NCBI GenBank assembly: GCA_001786395.1 | Contig: MFWN01000092.1 | Location: 9,639-23,369, forward strand | DNA from: Candidatus Pacearchaeota archaeon RBG_13_36_9 | GTDB taxonomy: Archaea; Nanobdellota; Nanobdellia; Pacearchaeales; GW2011-AR1 | Length of the DNA: 13,731 nt | Reading direction: 5' to 3' | In this document: positions 1-6,467 of the stretch, one piece after another | Position numbering within the stretch: position 1 is the first letter of the stretch | How the letters are laid out: each line of letters starts with the position of its first letter | Translations under genes and position numbers: made by a program | The notes under the pieces: model-generated | What the model was told of the DNA's origin: nothing | The model's input: only the letters and a program-made list of their open reading frames with translations | Database searches by the model: none

Positions 1-97
1 CTTTTTTGTCAAGCAGCCCAGTTATTGCGGCATAAACAACTGCCGCAATTATGATAGTTATGATGACCACCATGGCTATTTTTTCTTTTGGTTTCAT
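1..97 (-). CDS. Partial small membrane protein (N-terminus only)
   Basis: The reading frame opens at an ATG at 97 on the minus strand and stays open to the window edge, giving 32 residues. It starts MKPKEKIAMVV and continues as a strongly hydrophobic stretch (residues about 8-28, rich in I, V and A) followed by a short charged segment, so it is a membrane-anchored protein or a signal-anchor start. The box CCTAAAAG at 119-126 lies about 26 nt before the ATG, fitting a leaderless archaeal transcript and supporting this start. The rest of the gene is outside the window, so no function can be given. A pilin-like or secreted protein is possible but not shown. Confidence 0.55.
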   Translation of the reverse strand, partial: MKPKEKIAMVVIITIIIAAVVYAAITGLLDKK

Positions 98-149
98 ATT
101 AGTGGATAAGTTTAAGGACTTTTAGGGTTTTCTACAGTGTAGTATACGG

Positions 150-902
150 TTATTCTTTATAAAGAATCATCCTGTTTTTAAGATAATCTGGAATTATCTC
201 TTTGTCTGTTTGATAGCCCATAGACTCAAAAAGTTTTATTGCATCTTGATCATGTCTCATCATTTCTTCCATTACCAGGACAGACTCATCCTTTTCTTTT
301 TCAATCCTGTAATTTCCCTGGGATAATTCAAAACTCATTTTTTCCTGGAGAGTGTCAAGATAAGGAGAACAAATAAGCCTTCCGCCTTTCTTTAAAACCC
401 TTAATGCCTCTATCATCATTAAATGAGCCTCTACTCCCATTTTCTTCGTATTTGCATCAAATCTATCCAAATAATTCAAATCCCCTCTTCCATGGCTTAT
501 GGCCATTCTTCTGGAAGTTTCTATATGGCTTGAAAAAGCCAAGCAAAAAGTATTATTAGAATTTGATAAAACAATATCATAAAATTCATCTTCTCTTGGG
601 ATGCTTCCTTCAAGAGGATATATGGATTTTACTTTCTGCCTCATAAAACCATCTCCTTCAGGGGCGTCCGGACTTATCCCCTCTGCCTTAATCCTTTTTT
701 TAATTAGAAATTTAACCAGCTCTCCATTTCCACAACCTAAGTCTAGAACATTCTTATCCTCCATTTTTTTAATTCTTTCTTCATCTAAACCCAACCGGGC
801 AAGCTGCCAAACAACTGGAAAATGTGCTGTTCCAGGCTTCCCAAATAAAGCGTTTCTTACATCCCCATCTCCTAATGCTTCATAAAATTGTTGTCTGTTC
901 AT
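150..902 (-). CDS. Class I SAM-dependent methyltransferase
   Basis: This 250-residue protein is a Rossmann-fold methyltransferase that would transfer a methyl group from S-adenosylmethionine. Motif I is clear at residues 51-60 (NVLDLGCGNG). The later motifs are DIVLSNS at about 109-115, in the place where the acceptor-side strand ends, and LKKGGRLICSP at about 170-180, typical of the strand after the fifth helix. The substrate cannot be read from the sequence. The order of motifs resembles UbiE/type-11 methyltransferases; a long insert with many S, H and R residues (about 113-150) separates the middle motifs. The ATG at 902 is preceded by a leader block that is also found before the genes starting at 1590 and 8491, so these genes may share control. 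It lies 52 bp after the helix-turn-helix gene on the same strand. Confidence 0.85.
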   Translation of the reverse strand: MNRQQFYEALGDGDVRNALFGKPGTAHFPVVWQLARLGLDEERIKKMEDKNVLDLGCGNGELVKFLIKKRIKAEGISPDAPEGDGFMRQKVKSIYPLEGSIPREDEFYDIVLSNSNNTFCLAFSSHIETSRRMAISHGRGDLNYLDRFDANTKKMGVEAHLMMIEALRVLKKGGRLICSPYLDTLQEKMSFELSQGNYRIEKEKDESVLVMEEMMRHDQDAIKLFESMGYQTDKEIIPDYLKNRMILYKE

Positions 903-957
903 CTTAACTTATCAGAACTCTTTATTTTGCGTTTTTCTTAAGAATTCAGGGTTTTTA
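903..957 (-). promoter_or_regulatory. Promoter plus conserved leader block (copy A)
   Basis: Minus-strand sequence before the methyltransferase at 902: TAAAAACCCTGAATTCTTA, a spacer, then AAGAGTTCTGATAAG and TTAAGATG at the start codon. It matches copy B at both ends but lacks the CCCTAGGGG core. The TAA of the upstream HTH gene lies inside the first element. A second AT-rich box (AAAATAAA, about 922-929) sits about 25 nt before the ATG and could be the working TATA box. Confidence 0.45.
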
Positions 958-1590
958 AGCTCTTTTTCTGTTTTTTCTTGCTTTTTCCCAGACTTCTCTG
1001 ATTTTTGGATTTCTATTTAAATATTCGTAAATCGCAAAACGAGTAACTCCTTCAATTTCTGCAACCATTGTCTGCGAGTATCCTAATTTAAGAAGCCTGT
1101 CGCGCAATAGGCAGATCTTCTTTCTACCCTTTCTCCTCCCCATTCCAAATAGAGGCAATCCATATTTTATTTTTAACTTCTTGACCATATGCTTTGAAAT
1201 ATTTAAATCATCTGCTAATTCTCTAAATGTATGATTGCCTCGGTTATAAGATTCCAAAACCTTTTCTTCAGAATAAAGCTCAAGGCCAGTTCTAGTACGA
1301 CAATGCTTACCAAGTCTATTTAAAATCTGGTTAACATATACTTTACCCATGCCTAGTTTTTCTCCAATTTCTTCATAACTAAGCCCCAAATTATATGCTT
1401 TTAAAACTTTATTTTTAGTATGCCAGCTTTTTGGAAGCAGACATATGCCTGCATCTTCCAAAGATTTTTTCACAGCACTATAATTAGATTTCAAATGTTT
1501 TATTAATAATTGTTGAGGTACCTCTTTATTGTTTAGAATATAGTTTTTTATTCTGTCTTCTAAATCGTAGTTTCTATCATTATGTTCCAT
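955..1590 (-). CDS. Protein with several tandem helix-turn-helix units
   Basis: This 211-residue basic protein contains at least three, probably four, helix-turn-helix-like units: about residues 61-92 (VLKAYNLGLSYEEIGEKLG), 108-140 (VLESYNRGNHTFRELADDLN), 161-192 (LLKLGYSQTMVAEIEGVTR), and a weaker one at about 15-50. Each has the pattern of a first helix, a turn with Gly, an Ala/Ile-Glu-Leu helix and a recognition helix. The C-terminus is very basic (RKNRKRA). No catalytic domain is present, so it is most likely a DNA-binding protein; which sites it reads is unknown. Such sigma- or resolvase-type HTH strings also occur in phage and mobile-element proteins. Its promoter box CTAAAAACCC at 1641-1650 lies about 56 nt before the ATG, implying a leader of about 30 nt that resembles the one at 8491. 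Confidence 0.7.
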   Translation of the reverse strand: MEHNDRNYDLEDRIKNYILNNKEVPQQLLIKHLKSNYSAVKKSLEDAGICLLPKSWHTKNKVLKAYNLGLSYEEIGEKLGMGKVYVNQILNRLGKHCRTRTGLELYSEEKVLESYNRGNHTFRELADDLNISKHMVKKLKIKYGLPLFGMGRRKGRKKICLLRDRLLKLGYSQTMVAEIEGVTRFAIYEYLNRNPKIREVWEKARKNRKRA

Positions 1591-1657
1591 CTTAAATTTA
1601 TCAGAACTCTTTCCCCTAGGGCAGCTATTATAAGAATTCAGGGTTTTTAGAGTTTTC
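1591..1657 (-). promoter_or_regulatory. Promoter plus conserved leader block (copy B)
   Basis: Read on the minus strand, the block has the box CTAAAAACCCTG, then GAATTCTTA, then the near-palindrome CCCTAGGGG followed by AAAGAGTTCTGATAA, just before the ATG at 1590. The stretch GCCCTAGGGGAAAGAGTTCT recurs with few changes before the gene at 8491. The TATA part plus GAATTCTTA and AAGAGTTCTGATAA recur before the gene at 902. The 19 bases over 1639-1657 are identical to 9133-9151, before the second methyltransferase. Confidence 0.5.
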
Positions 1658-1658
1658 C

Positions 1659-2444
1659 TTACAACATCTCTTTGACTTTCTTCAGGTCTTTTTCTAAATA
1701 TTTATGCAGTCTTTCAGCTTCCTCTATTGCAATCTTGCTTTCTTCTTTGCCTGCTTCTTTGTTTTTGCTGGCAAGGTATCTCTCATAAGCATTGTTTCCA
1801 TTTGAAATATGTTTTATTAATTTTATGAACTCTTTTTTTGAATAATCTCTGTTTTGAATAAGTTTTTTGATTATCTCAAGAGTTCTTATCCTTAAAATAA
1901 GAGTATATGCAATCCTGTCGCTAATCTGTTTTTTGCCTTTTGTTCGGGCATAATCAATCTGCTTTTTTATTAGCCCTAATTTTTCTTCTGTAGTGTCTAA
2001 GTACCATTTTACATTTTCCTTTGTTGCCCTTACCTTTATCGAATCAAGGTAGCTGGAATTCAAAAGAGGTTTAGCTTCTTTTATCATCTGCCCTACAGGA
2101 AACAAATTCTCTTCTAATTTTTGATTGACCAATTGATAAGATACTGCCAGGATATTATAAATCCCCTCATGAATCATCTCACGGTCAATATCATCGGTTA
2201 TAATCAATACATCTATATCACTGTCTTTATCTTCTTCTCCTCTTGCATAGCTCCCAACAAGGTAAATTCCTATTATTGACTTTAGATGGATGTATTTTTT
2301 TAGGATTTCAAGCGCATCGTACAGTATTGTCTCAGGTGTTTTTTTCACTAATTCTACCCTTACTTCTTTATCCAGCCATGCTCTCGGAAGTACAACTGCC
2401 GATGAATTCCCTGCCTTAACAGCTTTTTTTATCTGGACTTCCAT
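1659..2444 (-). CDS. AbrB-like domain fused to nucleotidyltransferase and helical domain
   Basis: The 261-residue protein has three parts. Residues 1-35 (KKAVKAGNSSAVVLPRAWL) look like a swapped-hairpin AbrB/SpoVT or DUF2080-type DNA-binding domain. Residues about 55-85 hold a DNA polymerase beta-type nucleotidyltransferase core with the motif G64-S65 followed by D76-I-D78, the usual GS...DxD metal and nucleotide site. Residues about 140-261 are long charged helices, as in the HEPN-like C-terminal domains joined to such enzymes, but I see no R-x4-6-H ribonuclease motif. The family can transfer NMP groups to proteins or RNA; the target here is unknown. It is divergent from another AbrB-nucleotidyltransferase gene at 2565, and its promoter carries a related operator, so self-repression through the AbrB part is likely (inference). 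Confidence 0.75.
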   Translation of the reverse strand: MEVQIKKAVKAGNSSAVVLPRAWLDKEVRVELVKKTPETILYDALEILKKYIHLKSIIGIYLVGSYARGEEDKDSDIDVLIITDDIDREMIHEGIYNILAVSYQLVNQKLEENLFPVGQMIKEAKPLLNSSYLDSIKVRATKENVKWYLDTTEEKLGLIKKQIDYARTKGKKQISDRIAYTLILRIRTLEIIKKLIQNRDYSKKEFIKLIKHISNGNNAYERYLASKNKEAGKEESKIAIEEAERLHKYLEKDLKKVKEML

Positions 2445-2459
2445 ATTTATTTTATGTTC

Positions 2460-2475
2460 TTACGTGTACTTACAT
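2460..2475. promoter_or_regulatory. Operator-like TTACRT pair, leftward promoter
   Basis: TTACGT at 2460 and TTACAT at 2470 are direct half-sites 10 bp apart, one turn of the helix. They lie between the minus-strand TATA box (GTTTATAGAT, 2477-2486) and the expected transcription start near 2455 of the fusion gene starting at 2444. The same arrangement is found at 2531-2546. Confidence 0.5.
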
Positions 2476-2530
2476 ATCTATAAACCTTTAGTTTAGCCCA
2501 TTTCTTCAACGCCAAAACATTTAAATATAG

Positions 2531-2546
2531 TTACGTACTATTACGT
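2531..2546. promoter_or_regulatory. Operator-like TTACRT pair, rightward promoter
   Basis: TTACGT at 2531 and TTACGT at 2541 are 10 bp apart, and the second is part of the palindrome ATTACGTAAT. They lie between the TATA box ATTTAAATAT (2519-2528) and the expected start of transcription near 2550 of the gene at 2565, where a bound protein would block transcription. Confidence 0.5.
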
Positions 2547-2564
2547 AATATAGTAAATATGTAA

Positions 2565-3371
2565 ATGAATGGCAATATGGAACTTATAGGACGAATAAGC
2601 AAAGGAAGCAAGATGGACCAGGTGTATATTCCTAAGAACCGCTCTGGAATGAATACTGGCGAGTATGTTATTATACTTCCCCTTGGAAAGAGAACAGAAG
2701 AAAAATCTATCTTTAAGCCATATTTCTACAATATTAAAGCAATAGAGCCAATAAAAATGCAGATTATAGAAGAGGTATTCAGTATGGTTGAAAGAGAAGC
2801 AAGTGCAGAAAATATAATCATAACCGGCTCTTTTTTAGAGCAGGGATTTAAGTTTAATGACCTTGATATCTTAATTATAAACGAGGAAAAAGTCAATACA
2901 GAAGCTCTCAAACAAAAAATAGAGAAGACTCTTGGAATAAAAGCTCATTTAATTTTTCTTGATGCCAAAACCCTCCTTTCAGGGCTGTCAACAGATCCCT
3001 TATACAGCCTGATGCTGAGCAAATGCGTGTCTAAGAAAAGAATAACTCTAAAGGCAAATAGAAAGATAAATTACAAGCTTCTCGATATTCATTTGTTAAA
3101 AAGCAAAAATCTTATTGATAACTTTGACCTCTTATCTGGAAATGAAAAATACTATTTAATCTTAAATGTGCTAGCTATCCTGCTCTTTATCCAGGATAAA
3201 AATTTAAACAAAGAGCTAATAAACAGGGAAATAGAAAAGATTTTTAGTGTAAACGTAAATAAGATAAAAGAAAACATGCTGAAAAAAGAAAGGTTTGTTA
3301 AAAAATACAAGGAAATTTACAACAAAACTTTCCAGTTAATAATGGAGAGCATTAAAAATGAACAGAAATAG
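2565..3371 (+). CDS. Second AbrB-like/nucleotidyltransferase fusion
   Basis: This 268-residue protein has the same plan as its divergent neighbour at 1659-2444 but is only distantly similar in sequence. Residues about 5-42 (ELIGRISKGSKMDQVYIPK) form an AbrB/SpoVT-like beta hairpin domain. Residues about 84-106 (ITGSFLEQGFKFNDLDILII) contain the nucleotidyltransferase motif G88-S89 with D99-L-D101. The remaining half is lysine-rich and helical. The start may be ATG 2565 or ATG 2577; neither has a clear ribosome-binding site, and the TATA box at 2519-2528 predicts a short leader. The gene overlaps the next one (3358) by 14 bp, so the two products are probably made together. It could be the antitoxin part of a nucleotidyltransferase-based toxin-antitoxin system or a self-regulating enzyme; the sequence does not decide. 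Confidence 0.7.
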   Translation: MNGNMELIGRISKGSKMDQVYIPKNRSGMNTGEYVIILPLGKRTEEKSIFKPYFYNIKAIEPIKMQIIEEVFSMVEREASAENIIITGSFLEQGFKFNDLDILIINEEKVNTEALKQKIEKTLGIKAHLIFLDAKTLLSGLSTDPLYSLMLSKCVSKKRITLKANRKINYKLLDIHLLKSKNLIDNFDLLSGNEKYYLILNVLAILLFIQDKNLNKELINREIEKIFSVNVNKIKENMLKKERFVKKYKEIYNKTFQLIMESIKNEQK

Positions 3372-3693
3372 GCTTTTAGAGTTGTTTTGCGCAAACCTAT
3401 CCAATGCAATAGTCCACCAGATTTTAGAAACTGCCATAGATGTTCCTGAAATTTCAGAAAAATACGTCAAAGAAGTAAAAAGCAGCTGGGAGATAGCTAA
3501 AAACTACAGAGAAAAGATAAACCCGGTTAACAGAAGCCTGCCCTTCCACGACTTAGAAGAAATAAAGGCAAAAGTTATTAACAGCGTAACAACTGAATTA
3601 AAATTGAGAATAGACAGAGGCTACACAAATATTAATCTCTCGCTTGTTCCGGAATTTGTGGAAAAAGCTCTAAAAGAGCTGAGCGTTATCTAG
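3358..3693 (+). CDS. Small helical protein coupled to the nucleotidyltransferase fusion
   Basis: I do not recognise this 111-residue protein. It is predicted to be mostly helical, with charged stretches (YVKEVKSSWEIAKNYREK, LEEIKAKVINSVTTELKLR) and no signal peptide, membrane segment or metal motif. I see no R-x4-6-H motif, so it is not an obvious HEPN toxin. Its ATG lies inside the last codons of the AbrB-nucleotidyltransferase gene (14 bp overlap), and GGAG at 3344-3347 sits 10 nt ahead as a possible ribosome-binding site. This tight coupling suggests it is a partner or target of the upstream enzyme, as in minimal nucleotidyltransferase pairs. It is convergent with the nuclease gene ending at 3764. 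Confidence 0.65.
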   Translation: MNRNRLLELFCANLSNAIVHQILETAIDVPEISEKYVKEVKSSWEIAKNYREKINPVNRSLPFHDLEEIKAKVINSVTTELKLRIDRGYTNINLSLVPEFVEKALKELSVI

Positions 3694-3763
3694 TTTTCAA
3701 TCTTTCTACTCCTCGCTCAAAAGCTCTCCTCGCTTCTCGCCTTCCTTCCACCTTTTTTGCCCT

Positions 3764-4432
3764 CTACTCTTCGGCAAGAAGCTCGCACCAAGGGCATATT
3801 TTTTCTTCATGCTTTTTAGGGCATTTTCCGTTCAATACCCTTAACGCCTCTTTCCATGTCTTCTCTGCCCTATTAACATCTATTTTCATCTTTTTTAGGG
3901 TTGTATCAAATATAACTTCTCCTGTTTCCAAAACTTCTTTTGGATGGTAAAATAAAAGAAATGCAAAATCCTCTGTCTTATAGCCATTTTTCTGCAGAAG
4001 ATAAGCATAAACATCAAGCTGAAGCTGGTAATGCTCATGAGTATTATCTTTGCACGGAAATCCGCGTGTCTTATAGTCAAGCACAATTAATTTCCCGCTT
4101 TTAACAAGAAGGTTATCAATAGCTCCATGAAGAACATTTCCTTTTTCATCTGCCCATGCAATTCCCTTCCTGTTATTTCTCCATTCATCCAGAAGCTTCT
4201 TGTCCTCAAACAGCTTGCAGCCAACACACTCTCCCTCTTCGGCAATCTCAGGAGGCAATTTTCCTTTTTCCATAAATTTGTCAAAATGTTTTTTTAGAAT
4301 AATGTCCATGCCGTTTGGCAGGCTTGGAAAAATACCTTCAGGCCTCTTTTTATCTTTGTTATGATGCAGCCAGAAGCATCTCGGACATTCTAACATTAAG
4401 TTCAAAGCCGAAGGCGATAGCTTGTATGCCAT
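3764..4432 (-). CDS. Cas4/RecB-like PD-(D/E)XK nuclease with Fe-S cysteines
   Basis: The 222-residue protein fits the single-strand exonuclease family of Cas4 and RecB/AddB-type nucleases. Catalytic residues are visible in order: H102 in VLHGAIDNLL, D106, D119 and K121 in LIVLDYKTRG, and the Q136/Q138-D-V-Y segment (YQLQLDVYAYLL) of motif IV. Cysteines C16 and C19 near the N-terminus and C204, C213 and C216 near the C-terminus could bind a 4Fe-4S cluster as in Cas4; an additional pair, C69 and C72, lies between. No cas genes or CRISPR array are in the window, so it is probably a stand-alone DNA repair nuclease or a Cas4-like accessory gene. A TATA-like box, TCTAAAAAGTC at 4468-4478, implies a leader of about 15 nt. 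Confidence 0.85.
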   Translation of the reverse strand: MAYKLSPSALNLMLECPRCFWLHHNKDKKRPEGIFPSLPNGMDIILKKHFDKFMEKGKLPPEIAEEGECVGCKLFEDKKLLDEWRNNRKGIAWADEKGNVLHGAIDNLLVKSGKLIVLDYKTRGFPCKDNTHEHYQLQLDVYAYLLQKNGYKTEDFAFLLFYHPKEVLETGEVIFDTTLKKMKIDVNRAEKTWKEALRVLNGKCPKKHEEKICPWCELLAEE

Positions 4433-4549
4433 TTTCCACTCTTGTTTATCTAGGATAATGGGAGAAAGACTTTTTAGAACTATTGGTTTGCCTTAGTATC
4501 ATCAAAGAATATAAATATTTATATATTCTAAACTTCTATAATAATATAA

Positions 4550-5077
4550 ATGAAATTTTCAGCAAGAGCTGCTATTGGAGGAGTAGGAACTGCAGTCCTT
4601 TGTGCAGTTTTTCCACCAATAACTCTTGTAGCAGTCCCCGTATATGGTATTGCCTGCATAGCGGGAAAGCAGCGAGATAGAAGGTTAGAAGATTCATCAG
4701 ATTCGAGCGAATCAGGAGACTATGGAATGAATTCAATGGTTAGAAGGAATTATGAAAGCCCGGTTTTTAGAAGAAGTTACGAGCCCCCTCCTTATATGAG
4801 AGATATTATACCTCTTCCTGATCTGGGTTTGGATATCCGCCCAGAGGCAGTAATAGCAAGAAGCCGCCCAAGGCTAGCAGCAAGTATTCTTTCAAAGCAG
4901 ATAGCCGCCTCGATAATTGAAACAGGATCAAATGTAATTGCAGACACAGCCTCGGAAGCATTGCACAACGGAAGGGATTTTAGTACAATTAAATATCATG
5001 CAGTAACTAAAGAAAGACTTTTTGGAAGATTTACTCTTAGAACCTCTGAATTTCATGGAAAACTAACTGTAAGATAA
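4550..5077 (+). CDS. Hypothetical protein with N-terminal membrane hairpin
   Basis: I do not recognise this 175-residue protein. Residues about 7-39 (AAIGGVGTAVLCAVFPPITL, then VAVPVYGIACIAG) form one or two hydrophobic segments broken by PP, so it is probably inserted in the membrane. A low-complexity linker rich in S, E and D follows (about 46-60), then a segment with many R, Y and P residues, then a C-terminal part with helical character (SILSKQIAASIIETGSNVIA). The start is well supported: the box TTTATATATT at 4518-4527 is 27 nt before the ATG, as for other leaderless genes here. No partner gene is linked to it. Confidence 0.6.
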   Translation: MKFSARAAIGGVGTAVLCAVFPPITLVAVPVYGIACIAGKQRDRRLEDSSDSSESGDYGMNSMVRRNYESPVFRRSYEPPPYMRDIIPLPDLGLDIRPEAVIARSRPRLAASILSKQIAASIIETGSNVIADTASEALHNGRDFSTIKYHAVTKERLFGRFTLRTSEFHGKLTVR

Positions 5078-5324
5078 CAATAAAAGAGAGTGTTTTAAAG
5101 TTAACTGTTTATTACTGGTTTAATATCAGCAGTTTTTGGTCTACAAGCAGTCTAACATGCTTCTATCACCTTCGCTTAAATCCTTTGAAGCCCGAACAAC
5201 CCTATTATGCCTTTTTATTATTATCTTTTTCCAATAAAATCCTTAGGGAATAATTTCCAGCTTTTCTAAAATCCACTATCTCAACAATATTTATAAATCA
5301 AAAGAACCTTGAAAGTACAGCAAG
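5078..5324. other. Intergenic stretch, mostly without recognisable features
   Basis: This region between two rightward genes has only very short open frames on either strand. It contains the TATA box TTTATAAA (5290-5297) of the next gene and a T-rich run at 5210-5233 that could serve as a terminator for the upstream gene. I see no repeat, RNA gene or structured element. Confidence 0.4.
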
Positions 5325-5813
5325 ATGGAAAAGAAAAAATCAGGATTCAAATTGGGAATTATTGCTGGTGCAATATTTGGAATATCTGGAATAATTTATG
5401 GCTATGGCGCCGGAAGAGCTTTAACTTTTAATCCTCTTGAAATATACAGAATATGGGAAGCAAGGCAGTTTGAAAAAAGACTTGCAGGGCAGATTAATAA
5501 TGGAAGGACATTTTACAGACCCCTAAGAATCACGCTGGATCATGCGCTGGCTTATAATCAAATTTTTGGAGAAAAAGGATTAGCAGAATTTAACAAGCAG
5601 GAAGGCATGCAGGCAGACGAGTATAATTTAGCTATACAAAAAATAACAGGGAAAAATGTAGGTATAAGACAGGGGGATATAAGAAACAGATATGGATTAG
5701 AGGTTGTGAATGCGTTAATATTCAGCCGCCCGTTAGATAAGCTTGAAGATGCAGCTATGAATTGGAATTCTGATAATGAAAAACCAAGAGACTCAATGAA
5801 AAACGAGCCTTAA
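5325..5813 (+). CDS. Hypothetical single-pass membrane protein
   Basis: I do not recognise this 162-residue protein. It starts with a basic segment (MEKKKSGFK) and a glycine-rich hydrophobic helix at about residues 8-30 (LGIIAGAIFGISGIIYGYGA), which is a signal anchor. The rest is soluble and charged (about 45-162), with no metal or nucleotide motif. Placement at 5325 is supported by TTTATAAA at 5290-5297, about 31 nt upstream. Like the protein at 4550-5077, it seems to be a small lineage-specific membrane protein. It is convergent with the deaminase gene. Confidence 0.6.
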   Translation: MEKKKSGFKLGIIAGAIFGISGIIYGYGAGRALTFNPLEIYRIWEARQFEKRLAGQINNGRTFYRPLRITLDHALAYNQIFGEKGLAEFNKQEGMQADEYNLAIQKITGKNVGIRQGDIRNRYGLEVVNALIFSRPLDKLEDAAMNWNSDNEKPRDSMKNEP

Positions 5814-5866
5814 AAATCTATTTAATAAATTCGAGCCCAAAACTGTCCCATAATTTTTATTAAAAC

Positions 5867-6367
5867 TTACCAACTCTTTTTCATTTCCTCAAATTGTTGA
5901 AGTGCATTTTCCCAAATATCCAAATGTTCGCCCATATATCCTGTAAATAATTCATAAGAAATGTCTCTATGAACGTCTCCTACAATCTCTGGCCATCTTC
6001 TTTTATACCAATGAGTTGGAGCCTGTATTGCGGTAGCTCCAGCAAGTGGGTCTTTACAGGCATATACAATACGACTAACTCTATTATGTACTGATGTACC
6101 AAAACACATAAGACAGGGTTCCAAAGTTGTAAATAATTCTATTCTTTCTCTTCTTTTTGAGGCTTCTTTTATTGCCGGTGCATTTTTACCAATTAACAAA
6201 GACTCGGCATGAGAAAAGTAGTCTGAATTATTGACTTGATTATTTCTTCCAGTTCCAATTAATTTATCATTGATTAATAAAACTGCCCCGACAGGAAGAT
6301 TACCTTCCTGCAAAGCTTTTCTCGCTTCATTCAAAGCAATCTCCATATATTTATGGTCTCTGGACAT
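5867..6367 (-). CDS. Zinc-dependent nucleoside/base deaminase (CDA/TadA family)
   Basis: This 166-residue protein belongs to the cytidine deaminase-like superfamily, which hydrolyses an amino group from a nucleobase. The zinc site is complete: H53-A-E55 in FSHAESLL and the PCxxC motif at P84-C85-L-M-C88 (TLEPCLMCFG). The N-terminal LPVGAVLLINDKLIGTGRN is typical of the TadA/guanine deaminase branch. The C-terminal extension (about 105-166, with many aromatic and acidic residues) is longer than in a bare TadA. Free base, nucleoside, nucleotide or tRNA adenosine could be the substrate; I cannot decide. The gene has an unusual palindrome over its upstream TATA box (6404-6427), suggesting that it is regulated. 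Confidence 0.85.
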   Translation of the reverse strand: MSRDHKYMEIALNEARKALQEGNLPVGAVLLINDKLIGTGRNNQVNNSDYFSHAESLLIGKNAPAIKEASKRRERIELFTTLEPCLMCFGTSVHNRVSRIVYACKDPLAGATAIQAPTHWYKRRWPEIVGDVHRDISYELFTGYMGEHLDIWENALQQFEEMKKSW

Positions 6368-6403
6368 AAATAAAAGAATTCTTGGAGTATTATTAAAGAT
6401 TGC

Positions 6404-6427
6404 TATACTTTCTTTTCAAAAAGTATA
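6404..6427. promoter_or_regulatory. Inverted repeat over the deaminase promoter
   Basis: TATACTTT at 6404-6411 and AAAGTATA at 6420-6427 are perfect inverted copies separated by 8 bp. The right arm overlaps the strong minus-strand TATA box TTTATATACTT (6421-6431), and a transcription start near 6401 is predicted just beyond the left arm. This is where a repressor dimer would block the deaminase gene. A second weaker box, TTTAATAAT near 6391-6397, could instead give a leaderless start. Confidence 0.45.
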
Positions 6428-6467
6428 TAAATTATGAGACGAAAATAGGCGCTAAATTTATAATATA

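Noticed and set aside
601..885. Plus-strand frame of 94 codons inside the first methyltransferase gene.
   Set aside because: It is antisense to a gene with clear methyltransferase motifs and has the low-complexity S/F/L composition of a shadow frame.
3700..3735. Two nearby CTCCTCGCT-like repeats between convergent genes.
   Set aside because: Only two short imperfect copies in a pyrimidine-rich strand; no repeat array or function can be argued.
3686..3766. The frame of the Cas4-like gene stays open for 25 codons after its TAG, giving a basic tail; possible stop-codon read-through.
   Set aside because: Other genes here also end in TAG (stops at 3371, 3693, 7451, 9165), so TAG works as an ordinary stop; the family normally ends after the last cysteines.
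5078..5324. Short minus-strand frame (about 23 codons from a GTG near 5267) in the intergenic stretch.
   Set aside because: Too short, no ribosome-binding site or correctly spaced TATA box, no recognisable content.
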